From assembly GCA_903824295.1 (NCBI GenBank), contig CAIJWE010000030.1, forward strand, positions 124,001 to 188,000: DNA of 64,000 bases, read 5' to 3'. The DNA is from an uncultured Chlorobiaceae bacterium (GTDB lineage: Bacteria > Bacteroidota > Chlorobiia > Chlorobiales > Chlorobiaceae). Position 1 is the first letter of the stretch. Every line of letters starts with the position of its first letter. Shown here in pieces: positions 47,626 to 57,730 of the stretch. The translations under genes were made by a program, and so were the position numbers. The notes below the pieces were generated by a model. That model made no database searches. It saw only the letters and a list, made by a program, of their open reading frames with translations, and was not told the DNA's origin.

Positions 47626-48678
47626 TTAGTTAACTCCCGACAGCGTTGTTGAGAGGCTGTCGGCCATATAATTGAGCACACGAACCGCATGTTCATAATC
47701 CATTCTTTTCGGCCCGAGAATTCCAAGTTTTCCAACCATGTTTCCGACATAATAGGGCGCTGAAACAATGGTCAGCTCTTCGGCGTGCCGTTCGCAGTTC
47801 TCCTTGCCAATACTGATGGTAATATCCATGCGCGATGGGCCGCTGTTTTCAACAAGCTTGGCCATGCTGAACTTGTCTTCGATCATGGTAATAAGCTCGC
47901 GAACCTTGTCGGGCTGCTTGAACTCGGGCTGATCAACAATATATTCGGTACCGGAGATGTAGAGCCGTTCAAAAATGGGCGACTCGTCAAACAGTGTACC
48001 GGCAGAGCGGACAATAAGATTTTTCAGGCCACTGTCGCAACTGCAATCCGAGAGACGCCGGGTAATTGATCGACGAATTTCAGCCAATGTCAACCCCGAC
48101 AACCGCTCGTTAAGCATATCGACCACCCCGTCAACCGTCTGGCGCGAGACCTCAAGATCAAGTTCCATGACAATGGTCTTGACAAAGAGCGACTGGATGG
48201 AGAGAATAACCATCATTCTGGTCGAACTCAGCAGCACCATGTCGAGCTTCTCAAAAATCGCATTTGAGAGCGTCGGTGACAACACAACACTCAATTGCCT
48301 TGAAATTGTTCCAAGAACCTTTACGGCTGAGAGCAGAACATCGGAAGAGGTACCCGTTCGATCGATGCTGAGATGACCGATATTTTCTTCAATCCGCTTT
48401 TTCTCCTGCTCATCAAGAGACTGAAAGGTCATGATAAGGTCAACATAGTAGCGATATCCCTTATCCGTCGGAATTCTTCCTGCGGAGGTATGCGGCTGGC
48501 TGATATAGCCTTCACTCTCAAGCTCAGCCATGACATTGCGTATCGTGGCATCCGAAAGGCCAAGATTATAATTTTTGGCAATATACCTCGAGCCGACCGG
48601 AGCAGCAGTCACGACATAAGCCTGGATAATAATACCAAGAACCTGCCGCTCTCGTATATTGAGTTCACGCAAACCCAT
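47626..48678 (-). CDS. hrcA: Heat-inducible transcription repressor HrcA
   Basis: A 350-residue repressor of heat-shock genes. The N-terminal winged helix has [20 protein letters not shown] and [20 protein letters not shown]; the middle and C-terminal domains are typical. I use the ATG at 48678 (a TTG precedes it). It leads the operon with grpE and dnaJ. I do not see a CIRCE operator (TTAGCACTC-N9-GAGTGCTAA) upstream. Confidence 0.95.
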   Translation of the reverse strand: MGLRELNIRERQVLGIIIQAYVVTAAPVGSRYIAKNYNLGLSDATIRNVMAELESEGYISQPHTSAGRIPTDKGYRYYVDLIMTFQSLDEQEKKRIEENIGHLSIDRTGTSSDVLLSAVKVLGTISRQLSVVLSPTLSNAIFEKLDMVLLSSTRMMVILSIQSLFVKTIVMELDLEVSRQTVDGVVDMLNERLSGLTLAEIRRSITRRLSDCSCDSGLKNLIVRSAGTLFDESPIFERLYISGTEYIVDQPEFKQPDKVRELITMIEDKFSMAKLVENSGPSRMDITISIGKENCERHAEELTIVSAPYYVGNMVGKLGILGPKRMDYEHAVRVLNYMADSLSTTLSGVN

Positions 48679-48843
48679 CAACGTACACCCATAGCAATTG
48701 CAATTTAGCAGAGAGGAAACAAATCTGTGAATTTATAAAAACTAATCTTCTCCTCACCGGTTGAATCATGATGATAGATAAAGAGCTGTAATATAGCGCC
48801 GCCGTTCTCTTTTCACGAAAAAAAGAGCGATCCCCTTCTTTTT

Positions 48844-49734
48844 TCAGCCAAAAGTACCCGATAAAATCCGGTCATGGCCGGAATAATCCTTTTCGACGCT
48901 GATGCCGCAGAAACCATTATTTACCATCAGTTCCAACACTGCGGCGGCCCCGTCGGCATGAAGTTCAAAAGAGAGCCTTCCTCCCGGAACAAGGAGCTTT
49001 ACTGCTTGGGCGGCAATCGCCTGGTAACACTCCAGCCCGTCGTGCGTGGTCAAAGCAATTTTAGGTTCATACTGCTTCACCTCCCGCTGAAGAGTCTCCC
49101 ACTCAAGCGCTGGAATATAGGGCGGATTGGAGACAATCAAATCATAGGCCGCCTCGGGCAGTTTGGCTGCAAAAGAGTCATTAAAGAGATCGGCCTGAAT
49201 AAACACGACCTGCGACTCTACCCCAAGCGTTGCCGCGTTGATGCGGGCAACCTCAAGAGCGCCGGAAGAGCAATCAACGGCACTCACCCTCAGTTGAGGG
49301 CAGAGCTTCGCCAACGTCAGGGCAATGCAGCCGCTTCCCGTTCCTATATCAAGAATCTTGGCCTTACTGGAGCCCCCTCGACCTGTCATGCCAAGTGAAT
49401 GAAGCACCTGTTCCAGAAGCAGTTCGGTTTCAGGACGTGGAATAAGCACCCGCTCATCAACAAAAAACTGCAACCCGTAAAAGTACTGCTCTCCGGTTAT
49501 GTACTGCAACGGACGACCTTCAATCCGCTGACGGCAAAGTGCCCTGAAGCGGTCAAGCTCATCCTTATATACCGGCCTGTTGTGCTGCAGATAGAGTTCA
49601 AGGCGGCTCTTTGCGAGCACATGACCCAACAGCAATTCCGCACTGATACGAGCCTCATCGACCTTTTTCGTCACAAAATAATCAGTGGTTGTTTTAAGCA
49701 GTTCAACCACCTCCCACTCTTTCACCTCGTCCAT
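48844..49734 (-). CDS. prmC: Peptide chain release factor N5-glutamine methyltransferase
   Basis: It methylates the GGQ glutamine of RF1/RF2. The N-terminal helical domain (LLGHVLAKSRLELYLQ; ERVLIPRPETELL) precedes a SAM-binding domain (ILDIGTGSGCIALTLA) with the catalytic NPPYIPA. Length about 296 residues. It is upstream of hrcA on the same strand with a 165-base gap. The start could be the preceding GTG. Confidence 0.94.
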   Translation of the reverse strand: MDEVKEWEVVELLKTTTDYFVTKKVDEARISAELLLGHVLAKSRLELYLQHNRPVYKDELDRFRALCRQRIEGRPLQYITGEQYFYGLQFFVDERVLIPRPETELLLEQVLHSLGMTGRGGSSKAKILDIGTGSGCIALTLAKLCPQLRVSAVDCSSGALEVARINAATLGVESQVVFIQADLFNDSFAAKLPEAAYDLIVSNPPYIPALEWETLQREVKQYEPKIALTTHDGLECYQAIAAQAVKLLVPGGRLSFELHADGAAAVLELMVNNGFCGISVEKDYSGHDRILSGTFG

Positions 49735-49936
49735 CACACCCCGTCAAGCCAAACGTTCACGCTGCCCCATTCTACATGGAAACAGCAAAAGTCACTAAGG
49801 TACACCATCGCGACCGCTCTTTAAAAAAAAATCCGTTCACCTGGCCATTACAAAGAGTACATTATCTTTCTTAATTGATAACGACCCCCTCACAAAATAA
49901 AAAATCACATAGCCCAAAAACCAAGTCACCGACACG

Positions 49937-50674
49937 ATGAAAAAAGTTCTTCTTGCACTGCTTCTGCTGCTTGTTGCCGCTCAAGTCGCTCCCGCTTCAG
50001 CCGCTTCTAAATTCACCGGCATCATGGCTATGGCACTGACCATGCCGAACGGTTCAGCCAAGGTCACCTACTCGTTTGGAGCAACGGCGCAACGCATGGA
50101 CATGGTCATGCAAATGAACAAAATACCTGATCCGCTCAAAACCACGGTCATTACAAAAGCCTCCCAGCCAGACCAGGCATGCATCATCAACCACCGGGCG
50201 AAAAATTACAGCATCGTCAACCTGAAAACCGCTGCCGAAAATGCATTGCTGCTCGATTTCGACAGCAACTACACCCTTGCAAAGCTCGGAGAGCAAACCA
50301 TAAAAGGGTACCGTTGCCAGCACATCATGCTCACCAGCACAACCGAAAAACTGGAACTCTGGGTAACCCGGGATCTTGGCGATTTCTCGACCTTCCAAAT
50401 CCTGCAATCACAAAATCCGCGACTCTCCAATACACAACTATCAAAAAAACTCAGTACGGAAGGCATTGAAGGATTCCCCGTCAGGATCGTGCAATATAAC
50501 GATAACGGAAAATACATTATGGAAGTTGTTCAAATCTCGACAAAAACAGTTCCCTCTTCACAATTCAGTGTGCCTGCAGGATATCAGGAAGTTGCTGACA
50601 ACCAAAAACCGCTCGGAGCAGAGGAAAAAGCGCATTTGAAAAAGCTTATGGAAAAGATGAAAAAGTTTGATTAG
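49937..50674 (+). CDS. Exported DUF4412-like protein
   Basis: A 245-residue secreted protein. The signal peptide is MKKVLLALLLLLVAAQVAPASAA. The rest is beta-rich (FTGIMAMALTMPNGSAKVTY) and resembles DUF4412 periplasmic proteins, which share folds with outer-membrane lipoprotein-sorting proteins. Lys-rich C-terminus (LKKLMEKMKKFD). It lies 57 bases before proS. No function known. Confidence 0.72.
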   Translation: MKKVLLALLLLLVAAQVAPASAASKFTGIMAMALTMPNGSAKVTYSFGATAQRMDMVMQMNKIPDPLKTTVITKASQPDQACIINHRAKNYSIVNLKTAAENALLLDFDSNYTLAKLGEQTIKGYRCQHIMLTSTTEKLELWVTRDLGDFSTFQILQSQNPRLSNTQLSKKLSTEGIEGFPVRIVQYNDNGKYIMEVVQISTKTVPSSQFSVPAGYQEVADNQKPLGAEEKAHLKKLMEKMKKFD

Positions 50675-50731
50675 CAGGTTGTATATTTTTTCACATTACT
50701 CTTTTTCCGTAACAATCATTTAACAAAAAAA

Positions 50732-52177
50732 GTGGCAGATAAAATCACTTCAAGAAGCGAGGACTATTCCCAGTGGTATATTGACCTTGTACGCTCAGCA
50801 AAACTGGCCGATTATGCCGATGTCAGGGGATGTATGGTCATACGACCAAACGGCTATGCGATATGGGAAAAAATGCAGGCCGCACTCGACCGCATGTTTA
50901 AGGAGACCGGCCATGTCAATGCCTACTTTCCGCTCTTTATTCCCGAAAGCTTCATCGCAAAAGAGGCTGAACATATCGAAGGGTTTGCCCCTGAATGTGC
51001 TGTGGTCACCCACGGCGGTGGCGAAGAGCTGGCCGAAAAGCTCTATATCCGCCCGACATCGGAAACCATCATCTGGTCTTCCTACAAAAAATGGATACAG
51101 TCATACCGCGACCTGCCGATCCTGATCAATCAGTGGGCCAACGTGGTACGCTGGGAGATGAGAACCCGCCTCTTCCTCAGAACCACCGAATTTCTCTGGC
51201 AAGAGGGGCATACCGCTCATGCCAACCCGGAGGAGTCACAGGAAGAGGTGCTGCGTATGATCAACGTCTACAAAACTTTTGCCGAAGAGTACATGGCCAT
51301 GCCGGTCATCATGGGCAAGAAAACCGACAACGAAAAATTTGCCGGTGCGGTCGATACCTGGTGCATTGAGGCGATGATGCAAGACAGCAAAGCGCTCCAG
51401 GCCGGAACATCCCACAACCTCGGACAAAATTTTGCCAAAGCATTCGATTGCCAGTTCCAGACTAAAGAGGGAAAACTTGACTACGTCTGGGCAACAAGCT
51501 GGGGCGTCTCAACAAGACTGATCGGCGCATTGATCATGGCCCACTCGGACGACCGCGGTCTGGTGCTGCCGCCGAAACTTGCCACACGCCAGGTGGTTAT
51601 CATTCCCATTCTCAGGGGCAACAAGGCCGCCGTCATTGAACGGGCCAACGCCATTGCCCACGAACTGAACAAAAACGGCGTAGCGGCTTTTGTTGACAGC
51701 AGTGAACAGAACTCACCCGGATGGAAATTTGCCGAATATGAGCTGCAGGGCATTCCCATCCGTATCGAACTCGGACCGCGCGATATCGAAAACGGTATCT
51801 GCATTGCCGCTCGACGCGACACGCTCGAAAAAACCGAACTGGCGCTCGACGAAACCCTGCCGGATCGCATCAGCGAAATTCTGAACACCATTCAGGAAAG
51901 CATGTTCGATCGTGCGCTCCAGTTCCGCAATGAGCACACTTTTGAAGTGCAGAGTTATGAAGAGTTCAAGGTGGCTGTTGAAAAGGGATTTGTGATCGCC
52001 CACTGGGACGGTACGGCAGAAACTGAAGCAAAAATCAAGGCAGAGACCAAAGCCACCATCAGGGTACTCCCTGAAGAGGCCGACTATATTGCACAATATC
52101 GCATTGACGAACCCGGCACCTGCATCTACTCAGGGCAGCCAGCGGCACGCAAGGTTGTCTTCGCAAAAGCCTACTAA
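50732..52177 (+). CDS. proS: Prolyl-tRNA synthetase (archaeal/eukaryal-type, short form)
   Basis: A 481-residue class II enzyme charging tRNA-Pro. Motif 2 ([14 protein letters not shown]), RPTSETII, motif 3 ([19 protein letters not shown]) and the C-terminal ProRS zinc-like domain ([15 protein letters not shown]) are present. It lacks the bacterial editing insertion, so it is the archaeal-like group. It starts with GTG ([13 protein letters not shown]). Confidence 0.94.
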   Translation: MADKITSRSEDYSQWYIDLVRSAKLADYADVRGCMVIRPNGYAIWEKMQAALDRMFKETGHVNAYFPLFIPESFIAKEAEHIEGFAPECAVVTHGGGEELAEKLYIRPTSETIIWSSYKKWIQSYRDLPILINQWANVVRWEMRTRLFLRTTEFLWQEGHTAHANPEESQEEVLRMINVYKTFAEEYMAMPVIMGKKTDNEKFAGAVDTWCIEAMMQDSKALQAGTSHNLGQNFAKAFDCQFQTKEGKLDYVWATSWGVSTRLIGALIMAHSDDRGLVLPPKLATRQVVIIPILRGNKAAVIERANAIAHELNKNGVAAFVDSSEQNSPGWKFAEYELQGIPIRIELGPRDIENGICIAARRDTLEKTELALDETLPDRISEILNTIQESMFDRALQFRNEHTFEVQSYEEFKVAVEKGFVIAHWDGTAETEAKIKAETKATIRVLPEEADYIAQYRIDEPGTCIYSGQPAARKVVFAKAY

Positions 52178-52182
52178 ACTGA

Positions 52183-52227
52183 TACAGCCCTCCCCCGCCT
52201 TTTCTTTGAAGCGCGGGGAGGGCTGTA
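52183..52227 (+). terminator. Hairpin downstream of proS
   Basis: TACAGCCCTCCCC and GGGGAGGGCTGTA form a 13-bp perfect stem with a 19-base loop. No strong U-run follows, so it may act as an mRNA-stabilising or weak terminator structure. Confidence 0.65.
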
Positions 52228-52277
52228 ACTTGCAATAAATGACTATAGAACCCTTATTCCTGCACGATCACCTTACA

Positions 52278-52354
52278 TGTCATTTCGAACGTCAGCGAGA
52301 AATCCGGGTTATCCCGCAGCAAGATTTCTCCTCACTTCGTTCGTCGAAATAACA
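52278..52354. repeat. REP-like imperfect palindrome
   Basis: TGTCATTTCGAACG ... GAGAAATC and GATTTCTC ... CGTTCGTCGAAATAACA pair imperfectly across a central TCCGGGTTATCCCGC. This TGTCATTTCG...CGAAATAACA arrangement recurs as an interspersed repeat in Bacteroidetes/Chlorobi genomes from memory. One copy here, between proS and the peroxiredoxin gene. Confidence 0.65.
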
Positions 52355-52361
52355 AGGGTTA

Positions 52362-52952
52362 TCAGGTCTCCTCGAAAAACTCAATCAAACCCTCTTGTGT
52401 CGGGGCCATCGTTTTATCACCCTTGTTCCAGTTGGCCGGGCAAACCTCACCATGCTCTTCGGTAAACTGCAATGCATCAACCAGCCTGATGACCTCATCA
52501 ATGTTACGGCCAAGAGCAAGATGATTGACGACCTGATGCTGCACCACACCCTCCTTATCGATCAAAAAGAGCCCTCTGAGTGCAATTCCTGCGCCTTCGA
52601 GCAGGACATCATAATCGGCTGCAACGGTCTTGTTGAGATCTGAAAGCAGCGTATAGGTAACGCCCTTGATACCGCCCTGGGTTCTCGGAGTAGTAAGCCA
52701 GGCGAAATGAGAAAATTTGGAATCCACCGAACAGCCAATCAGCTCAACATTGCGGTCACGGAACTCCTGAAGCTTCTCCTGAAAGGCATGCAACTCTGTC
52801 GGACAGACAAAGGTAAAATCAAGCGGATAAAAGAAGAGCACCACATACTTGCCCTTGTAATCAGAAAGCTTGCACGAATCAACAAACTGCGAGCCATTGA
52901 CAACGGCTGCGACATCAAAATCAGGCGCCTTGCGGCCGACGAGTACACTCAT
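52362..52952 (-). CDS. 2-Cys peroxiredoxin (AhpC/Prx1 type)
   Basis: A 196-residue thiol peroxidase. The peroxidatic Cys is in FTFVCPTELHAF (about residue 51) and the resolving Cys is in GEVCPANW near residue 170. PLDFTF and KGKYVVLFFYP are family features. It would detoxify H2O2 and organic peroxides using a thioredoxin-type reductant. AhpF is not adjacent. It fits the other oxidant-defence genes in the window. Confidence 0.95.
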   Translation of the reverse strand: MSVLVGRKAPDFDVAAVVNGSQFVDSCKLSDYKGKYVVLFFYPLDFTFVCPTELHAFQEKLQEFRDRNVELIGCSVDSKFSHFAWLTTPRTQGGIKGVTYTLLSDLNKTVAADYDVLLEGAGIALRGLFLIDKEGVVQHQVVNHLALGRNIDEVIRLVDALQFTEEHGEVCPANWNKGDKTMAPTQEGLIEFFEET

Positions 52953-53095
52953 GATATTTTCTTTTTTTTGGGTTATGGTTATGAGTAAAGAACAAAAACT
53001 GGATTAATTTTGTCCATTATAATACTTTTCATGACCTCTTGCAACAAAATAACACGGTTGCGACAGAGATAGTTGCCGAACTGTTTGCGCAAGGG

Positions 53096-53494
53096 TTACG
53101 TTTCCCAGTCTTCAAGATGCAAGCCGTCCACTCTCGAAAACTCTCTTGTATTGTGTGTTACCAACGTTAAAGAGTGGCTTAAAGCAATGGCTGCAATCTG
53201 AAGATCATAAGGGCCAATCGGGTTACCAGACTTGGCAAGATCAGCGCGGATTCGACCAAAGTGGTGGGCTGCATTACCATCAAATGGAAGTGATAAAAAA
53301 CCATTACTCAATTCGTCAAGCAGAGCCAGATTTTTGTCACGGCGCGGACTCTTGAATGCGCCGCAGAACAGTTCCGCTTTCACAACATCACACAGAAATA
53401 TCTTGTCGGCTGGATACCGCAAGAAACAAGCTTTTACTGGAGATAATTGAGGATTCAAATAACGAATCCAGACGTTAGTGTCGGGTAGCCACAT
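53096..53494 (-). CDS. vapC: PIN-domain toxin, VapC
   Basis: A 132-residue ribonuclease toxin. The PIN acidic residues are present: Asp in LPDTNVWIRYL, Glu in VKAELFCGA, Asp in GPYDLQIAAIAL and Asn/Thr in LVTHNTREFSRV. The start overlaps the antitoxin stop (TAATG), so the two are translationally coupled. Confidence 0.9.
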   Translation of the reverse strand: MWLPDTNVWIRYLNPQLSPVKACFLRYPADKIFLCDVVKAELFCGAFKSPRRDKNLALLDELSNGFLSLPFDGNAAHHFGRIRADLAKSGNPIGPYDLQIAAIALSHSLTLVTHNTREFSRVDGLHLEDWET

Positions 53495-53703
53495 TATTCC
53501 AATTCCAAACGTTCTTCCTGTTCTCCTTGTGGAGATCGTTCAAGCGGCTCCCCTTTCCATGCTCCTGCAGTGTGCTCAAAAAAAGCCGGAGGCCACGCCT
53601 TTGCGCGACGCGTACGTACAAACAACAAAAAGTCCAATACCTCTTGAGCTAATGGCTCCGGAAGGAGTTCGGCTTCGTGTTTCAATTGTTCGATGACAGT
53701 CAT
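53494..53703 (-). CDS. vapB: VapB-type antitoxin (DUF2281-like)
   Basis: A 69-residue protein starting MTVIEQLKHEAELLPEPLAQEV, a short helical DUF2281-type antitoxin N-terminus, followed by a basic RTRRAKAW stretch. Its stop overlaps the vapC ATG. An in-frame ATG at 53715 is the alternative start. Antitoxin precedes toxin, as usual for vapBC. Confidence 0.82.
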   Translation of the reverse strand: MTVIEQLKHEAELLPEPLAQEVLDFLLFVRTRRAKAWPPAFFEHTAGAWKGEPLERSPQGEQEERLELE

Positions 53704-54226
53704 AATGCTCTCCAATAAAGACGATAAAACAACTTTATTTTTGCTCCTGATGGCTGATTCGGAAAAAGGTGCCCGTGCCGATCAAGCCCTGCAACGAAAC
53801 AGAGGTCAACAAGGCTTGTTACACCTCTTCTGTTCTTGTCCGGAACCAAATTACGATAAAGGTACGGATAATTGGAGCAAACCAGCAAAATGAACCACAC
53901 GAGGCACAATCCATGCCGCTAAAGTTAGTCAGATATGGCAGCAGGGGAATGCTTTGAAATGATTGAATTCAAATCGTCAGCTTTGTTTGAATGCTCCGCA
54001 ATTTCAAGGACAGGAGTTAAGCATCTTGATTTGAAAACAGGGTAATACCGTTTTAAGAAAAAAAACATCCCGAAAGCAACCTCCATTAACAGCTATTTTT
54101 CAGAATAAAATAACGACTAATCACGCAGCAACAACATCCTTATTGCCATAATCAGCGGATTAACGGCTTGACTGAATCGACTGCAAAGAATTTTTCAATG
54201 TAATACGAGGTGCAAAGTGGTCGACA
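53704..54226. other. Intergenic region with no recognised gene
   Basis: About 520 bases between vapB and the GyrI-like gene. Short frames are present (for example a run reading VRIIGANQQNEPHEAQSM on the plus strand), but no start, ribosome site or family is convincing. Confidence 0.5.
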
Positions 54227-54838
54227 TCACAGCATCGGCTGCCGGATAATGGTTTTCCATTTTTTCGGATCGGCTTTGCGAATGTCGCTCAGGTAAATTT
54301 CATGATGTTTGCCGGTTCGCTGCCGGTTGCTAACGTCAATGAAGCGGTGAAGCCGCTCAATTGTCGGGACCTCTTCGGAGAAGGGCCCGATGTGCATGAT
54401 TTGTGCGCACTCCCCTTCACTCCATGATGCAAACCGCACCTTTGATATGGCCGCCGGATTCTTCTTCTTTTTCACCTCCGCCAAAGCACGTTCGATTAGG
54501 TCAGAAGTGACAAACGAGGGTTGCATAATCATCGCCCTCCACTTCCAGTTTGATTTATCGTCAGGCGAGAAGGTCGTCATATCATCTGCCCACCAGAGTC
54601 CTTCGAGGGGCATGACTCCATAATCAATGGCGAGTTCCCCCTTCTTGAGCAAGAACTTCACGGTATAGGAGACCGCAAACAGTGCCTCAATTGCCTCAGC
54701 ATAGGCCTGTGAGGTATTGGGGTCGCCCTCACCATCCACCATCAGGAAATTCATGGGAGGAACATCAACCCTAATAACCTCTTTGGCTGAAGCGTGATAA
54801 AGATGCTTCAACTCCTTCTTGAAATCAATTATTTCCAT
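54227..54838 (-). CDS. GyrI-like small-molecule-binding domain protein
   Basis: A 203-residue stand-alone GyrI-like (SOUL/AraC-effector-binding-type) protein. FLMVDGEGDPNTSQAYAEAI and YHASAKEVIRVDVPP at the N-terminus, and MHIGPFSEEVPTIERLHRFI near the middle, are family features. The family includes hydrolases and sequestering proteins for small toxic molecules. No HTH. Function unknown. Confidence 0.82.
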   Translation of the reverse strand: MEIIDFKKELKHLYHASAKEVIRVDVPPMNFLMVDGEGDPNTSQAYAEAIEALFAVSYTVKFLLKKGELAIDYGVMPLEGLWWADDMTTFSPDDKSNWKWRAMIMQPSFVTSDLIERALAEVKKKKNPAAISKVRFASWSEGECAQIMHIGPFSEEVPTIERLHRFIDVSNRQRTGKHHEIYLSDIRKADPKKWKTIIRQPML

Positions 54839-55010
54839 GAAGACTCTTTATGCATCGTTTACGATAATTCGGGCGATTTGCTCACACTCAGAGATGGTCA
54901 AACTTGACGAAAAGTAACCCTTTTTAGCCGTTTACGCATCGACGTTTTCACGCTTTATATGTATCTTGAGCTTATAAAACCCGCTTCCCGCTATAAAATG
55001 ATATCCGACC

Positions 55011-56318
55011 ATGACACTACGCTCATTCTTCGATTTCGACCGGCACGGTACAAGCTACCGGCAGGAAATAATTGCCGGCATCACCACCTTTTTTACGCTT
55101 TCTTACATCATTATTGTTAACCCAGCCATCCTTGCAGCGGCTGGTATTCCCAAAGGGGCCTCAATGACGGCGACCATTCTCACCTCCATCTTTGGCACGT
55201 TGCTGATGGGGATTTACGCCAAACGCCCTTTTGCGGTGGCACCCTACATGGGCGAAAATGCCTTTATTGCCTATACGGTGGTGCAGACGCTCGGCTACTC
55301 GTGGCAGACGGCGATGGCGGCCATCTTTATCGGCGGTGTACTCTTTACCCTCATTACCATCGGGGGGCTGCGCCAATGGCTGGCTGAGGCGATTCCCTCT
55401 TCGCTCAAACACAGCTTTTCAGGGGGAATCGGTCTCTTTCTCGCCTTTCTCGGCCTCGGCGAGATGGGGGTCGTAACGCTCGGTGTGCCCGGTGCACCGG
55501 TACAGCTCGGCAATCTTGCGCAACTCCCGGTACTGTTGAGCCTTGGCGGTCTTTTCCTTACCGCCGTCCTTCTCAGCCAGCGAGTCACCGGCGCAATCCT
55601 TGCCGGGATGATCGTGACAACGGGAGCGTTTCTGCTGACCGGCCTCGTTCCCCTTCCTGCAACAGCCTTCAGTATGCCGCCCTCCATCGAACCGATCTTT
55701 ATGAAAATAGACCTGCAGGGGGCGCTGACCTGGGGCTTTGCCAGCGTCATCATCAGTGTGCTGGTGATGGATTTTGTTGATACGATGGGCACCCTTTTCG
55801 GCTTGTCGTCGAGAGCAAACCTGCTGGATGAAAAGGATAACCTGCCGGAGATTGAAAAGCCGATGCTGGTCGATGCGCTCTCAACCATTGCCGCTTCGCT
55901 CTTCGGAACCACGACGGCGGGCGTTTATATTGAGTCTGCCGCTGGTATTGAGCAGGGCGGAAAAACCGGATTTACCGCGCTTGTTGTGGCTGCACTCTTC
56001 GCTCTGGCCCTCTTTTTTTCACCCGTGCTCACCATTGTGCCGCCCTACGCCGACGGGCCAGCACTGGTGGTGGTCGGCATGTTCATGTTGCAGTCGGTGA
56101 CAAAGATGGATTTCAGCGACTACAGCGAGCTTCTCCCGGCCTTTCTGACGATTGCCCTCATGATCTTCACCTTTAATATCGGCGTCGGCATAACTGCCGG
56201 ATTTATTGCCTATGTTCTTTTGAAACTCTTTACCGGAAGGGTCCGGGAGGTGCGAGGCGGAATGTGGATTCTGGCGGGACTCTCTTTTACCTTCTATCTT
56301 TTCTATCCCTACCATTAA
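55011..56318 (+). CDS. NCS2-family purine permease (AzgA-type)
   Basis: A 435-residue transporter with about 12-14 membrane helices. FFDFDRHGTSYRQEIIAGIT is the AzgA/GhxP start; NPAILAAAG, GENAFIAYTVV and VDTMGTLFGLSSRANL are conserved. It likely imports adenine, guanine or hypoxanthine with protons. The carbon-nitrogen hydrolase follows 14 bases later, so the two may be co-transcribed. Confidence 0.92.
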   Translation: MTLRSFFDFDRHGTSYRQEIIAGITTFFTLSYIIIVNPAILAAAGIPKGASMTATILTSIFGTLLMGIYAKRPFAVAPYMGENAFIAYTVVQTLGYSWQTAMAAIFIGGVLFTLITIGGLRQWLAEAIPSSLKHSFSGGIGLFLAFLGLGEMGVVTLGVPGAPVQLGNLAQLPVLLSLGGLFLTAVLLSQRVTGAILAGMIVTTGAFLLTGLVPLPATAFSMPPSIEPIFMKIDLQGALTWGFASVIISVLVMDFVDTMGTLFGLSSRANLLDEKDNLPEIEKPMLVDALSTIAASLFGTTTAGVYIESAAGIEQGGKTGFTALVVAALFALALFFSPVLTIVPPYADGPALVVVGMFMLQSVTKMDFSDYSELLPAFLTIALMIFTFNIGVGITAGFIAYVLLKLFTGRVREVRGGMWILAGLSFTFYLFYPYH

Positions 56319-56332
56319 ACCCTGAAATAAGG

Positions 56333-57193
56333 ATGTTGAACGCGAAACTGCGCATAGCCCAGATTGATTGTACGCTGGCCAATTTTGATGAAAATCTTGC
56401 ACAACACTGCGCACTGACTGAAGAGGCAATTCGGGACGGGGCTGATGCGATCGCCTTTCCTGAGCTCTCACTCACGGGATACAATGTTCAGGATGCGGCA
56501 CAGGATATTGCCATGCACATTGAGGATGCCCGTTTTGCCCCCCTCTGCGAGCTGAGCAGGAAGATATGCATTCTCTGCGGAGGCATAGAGTTAAGCAACG
56601 ATTACGGCGTCTATAACTCGGCGTTTATGTTTGAGGATGGGGTTGGTCGAAGTGTCCATCGCAAAATTTACCTGCCGACCTATGGCATGTTTGAAGAGCT
56701 GCGCTATTTTTCCGCAGGTCAGCAGATCAAGGCTGTCACGTCAAGAAGGCTTGGCTGCATCGGCGTCGCCATCTGTGAGGATTTCTGGCATGTCTCGGTG
56801 CCTTACCTGCTGGCCCACCAGGGCGCCAAACTGCTCTTTGTGCTGATGTCGAGCCCCCTGCGCATGGCGCCCGGAAGCGGTAATCCGGCAATTGTTACCC
56901 AGTGGCAGACCATTGCATCGACCTACTCTTTTCTTTTCAGCAGCTATGTCGCCTGCATCAACCGGGTGGGCAATGAGGACAGCTTCACCTACTGGGGCAA
57001 CTCCTCTGTGACCGGGCCGGATGGCACCCTCCTCTGCGCCGCTCCACTCTTCAAACACTCGGTGATGGATGCCATGGTAGATGTTTCGGAGGTAAAACGC
57101 GCCCGTCTGCACTCCTCCCATTTTCTCGATGAAGATCTCCGCCTTATCAGCTCCGAACTCAGCGAAATCATAGGGCAGGGACGGCATTTGTGA
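56333..57193 (+). CDS. Carbon-nitrogen hydrolase, NadE-amidase-like, stand-alone
   Basis: A 286-residue nitrilase-superfamily enzyme. The triad is visible: Glu in AFPELSLTGYN, Lys in HRKIYLPTYGMF and Cys in AICEDFWH. The motifs resemble the glutamine-amidase domain of glutamine-dependent NAD synthetase, but no synthetase domain follows. It could supply ammonia to a separate NadE or hydrolyse an unknown amide. The start at 56333 is close to an AAGG ribosome site; a start at 56264 would overlap the permease. Confidence 0.8.
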   Translation: MLNAKLRIAQIDCTLANFDENLAQHCALTEEAIRDGADAIAFPELSLTGYNVQDAAQDIAMHIEDARFAPLCELSRKICILCGGIELSNDYGVYNSAFMFEDGVGRSVHRKIYLPTYGMFEELRYFSAGQQIKAVTSRRLGCIGVAICEDFWHVSVPYLLAHQGAKLLFVLMSSPLRMAPGSGNPAIVTQWQTIASTYSFLFSSYVACINRVGNEDSFTYWGNSSVTGPDGTLLCAAPLFKHSVMDAMVDVSEVKRARLHSSHFLDEDLRLISSELSEIIGQGRHL

Positions 57194-57730
57194 GCAGCAT
57201 TCGATAACAGAGATCCCTCAAGAATTAAGAATAATTACAATGAATAGCTCACCAATCAAAAGCAGAAGCAACTATAAAGCGATCACCCCGGTTGAGAAAA
57301 GAGTTGTCACGAAGGGAGGTATATTCCCGGAATTTTATCGAAGATTACGAAGAGGCTGACGTTCTTGCATATATGGCGGGAGGAGTGATCGTGCAAAGTG
57401 AAGGAGAGGATTGTTGATTTGGCAGATTCTGCTCCCGCCTAAAAAGCTGCGCATTCCTGCCAAGGTATTACCGATAAAATGTTGAGAGAGATGGATGGCT
57501 TATCGCGGTAAAAAAGTCAAATAACATATTCAATTCCGTATTCAGGCAAATCAAACCCCTGACGAGTATAACGATATTTTGCCACAACAGGCACGTTACT
57601 TTAATTCCGCTTACGACAATAAATATGACAAAATCATAAGTATTATTTTGGAATAGGAAGAAATCAAAATTTATTTTAAATTGACGGTGTTTCGTTGTGG
57701 TAAATCAAAATTTATTATCCGTTGAAAATT
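57194..57730. other. Intergenic region with gene debris and AT-rich repeats
   Basis: The first 330 bases carry scattered frames that could be debris (EDYEEADVLAYMAGG) with internal stops. The last 200 bases are AT-rich and hold two direct repeats (57661-57675 and 57702-57716) and the presumed control region of the H-NS-like gene. No intact gene is visible. Confidence 0.5.
57661..57716. repeat. Two direct copies of AAATCAAAATTTATT, 41 bp apart
   Basis: Copies at 57661-57675 and 57702-57716 are identical. The 41-bp spacing is about four helical turns, placing both on the same face of the DNA just upstream of the H-NS-like start at 57731. A TTGACG at 57681-57686 may be a -35 box between them. 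Confidence 0.8.
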
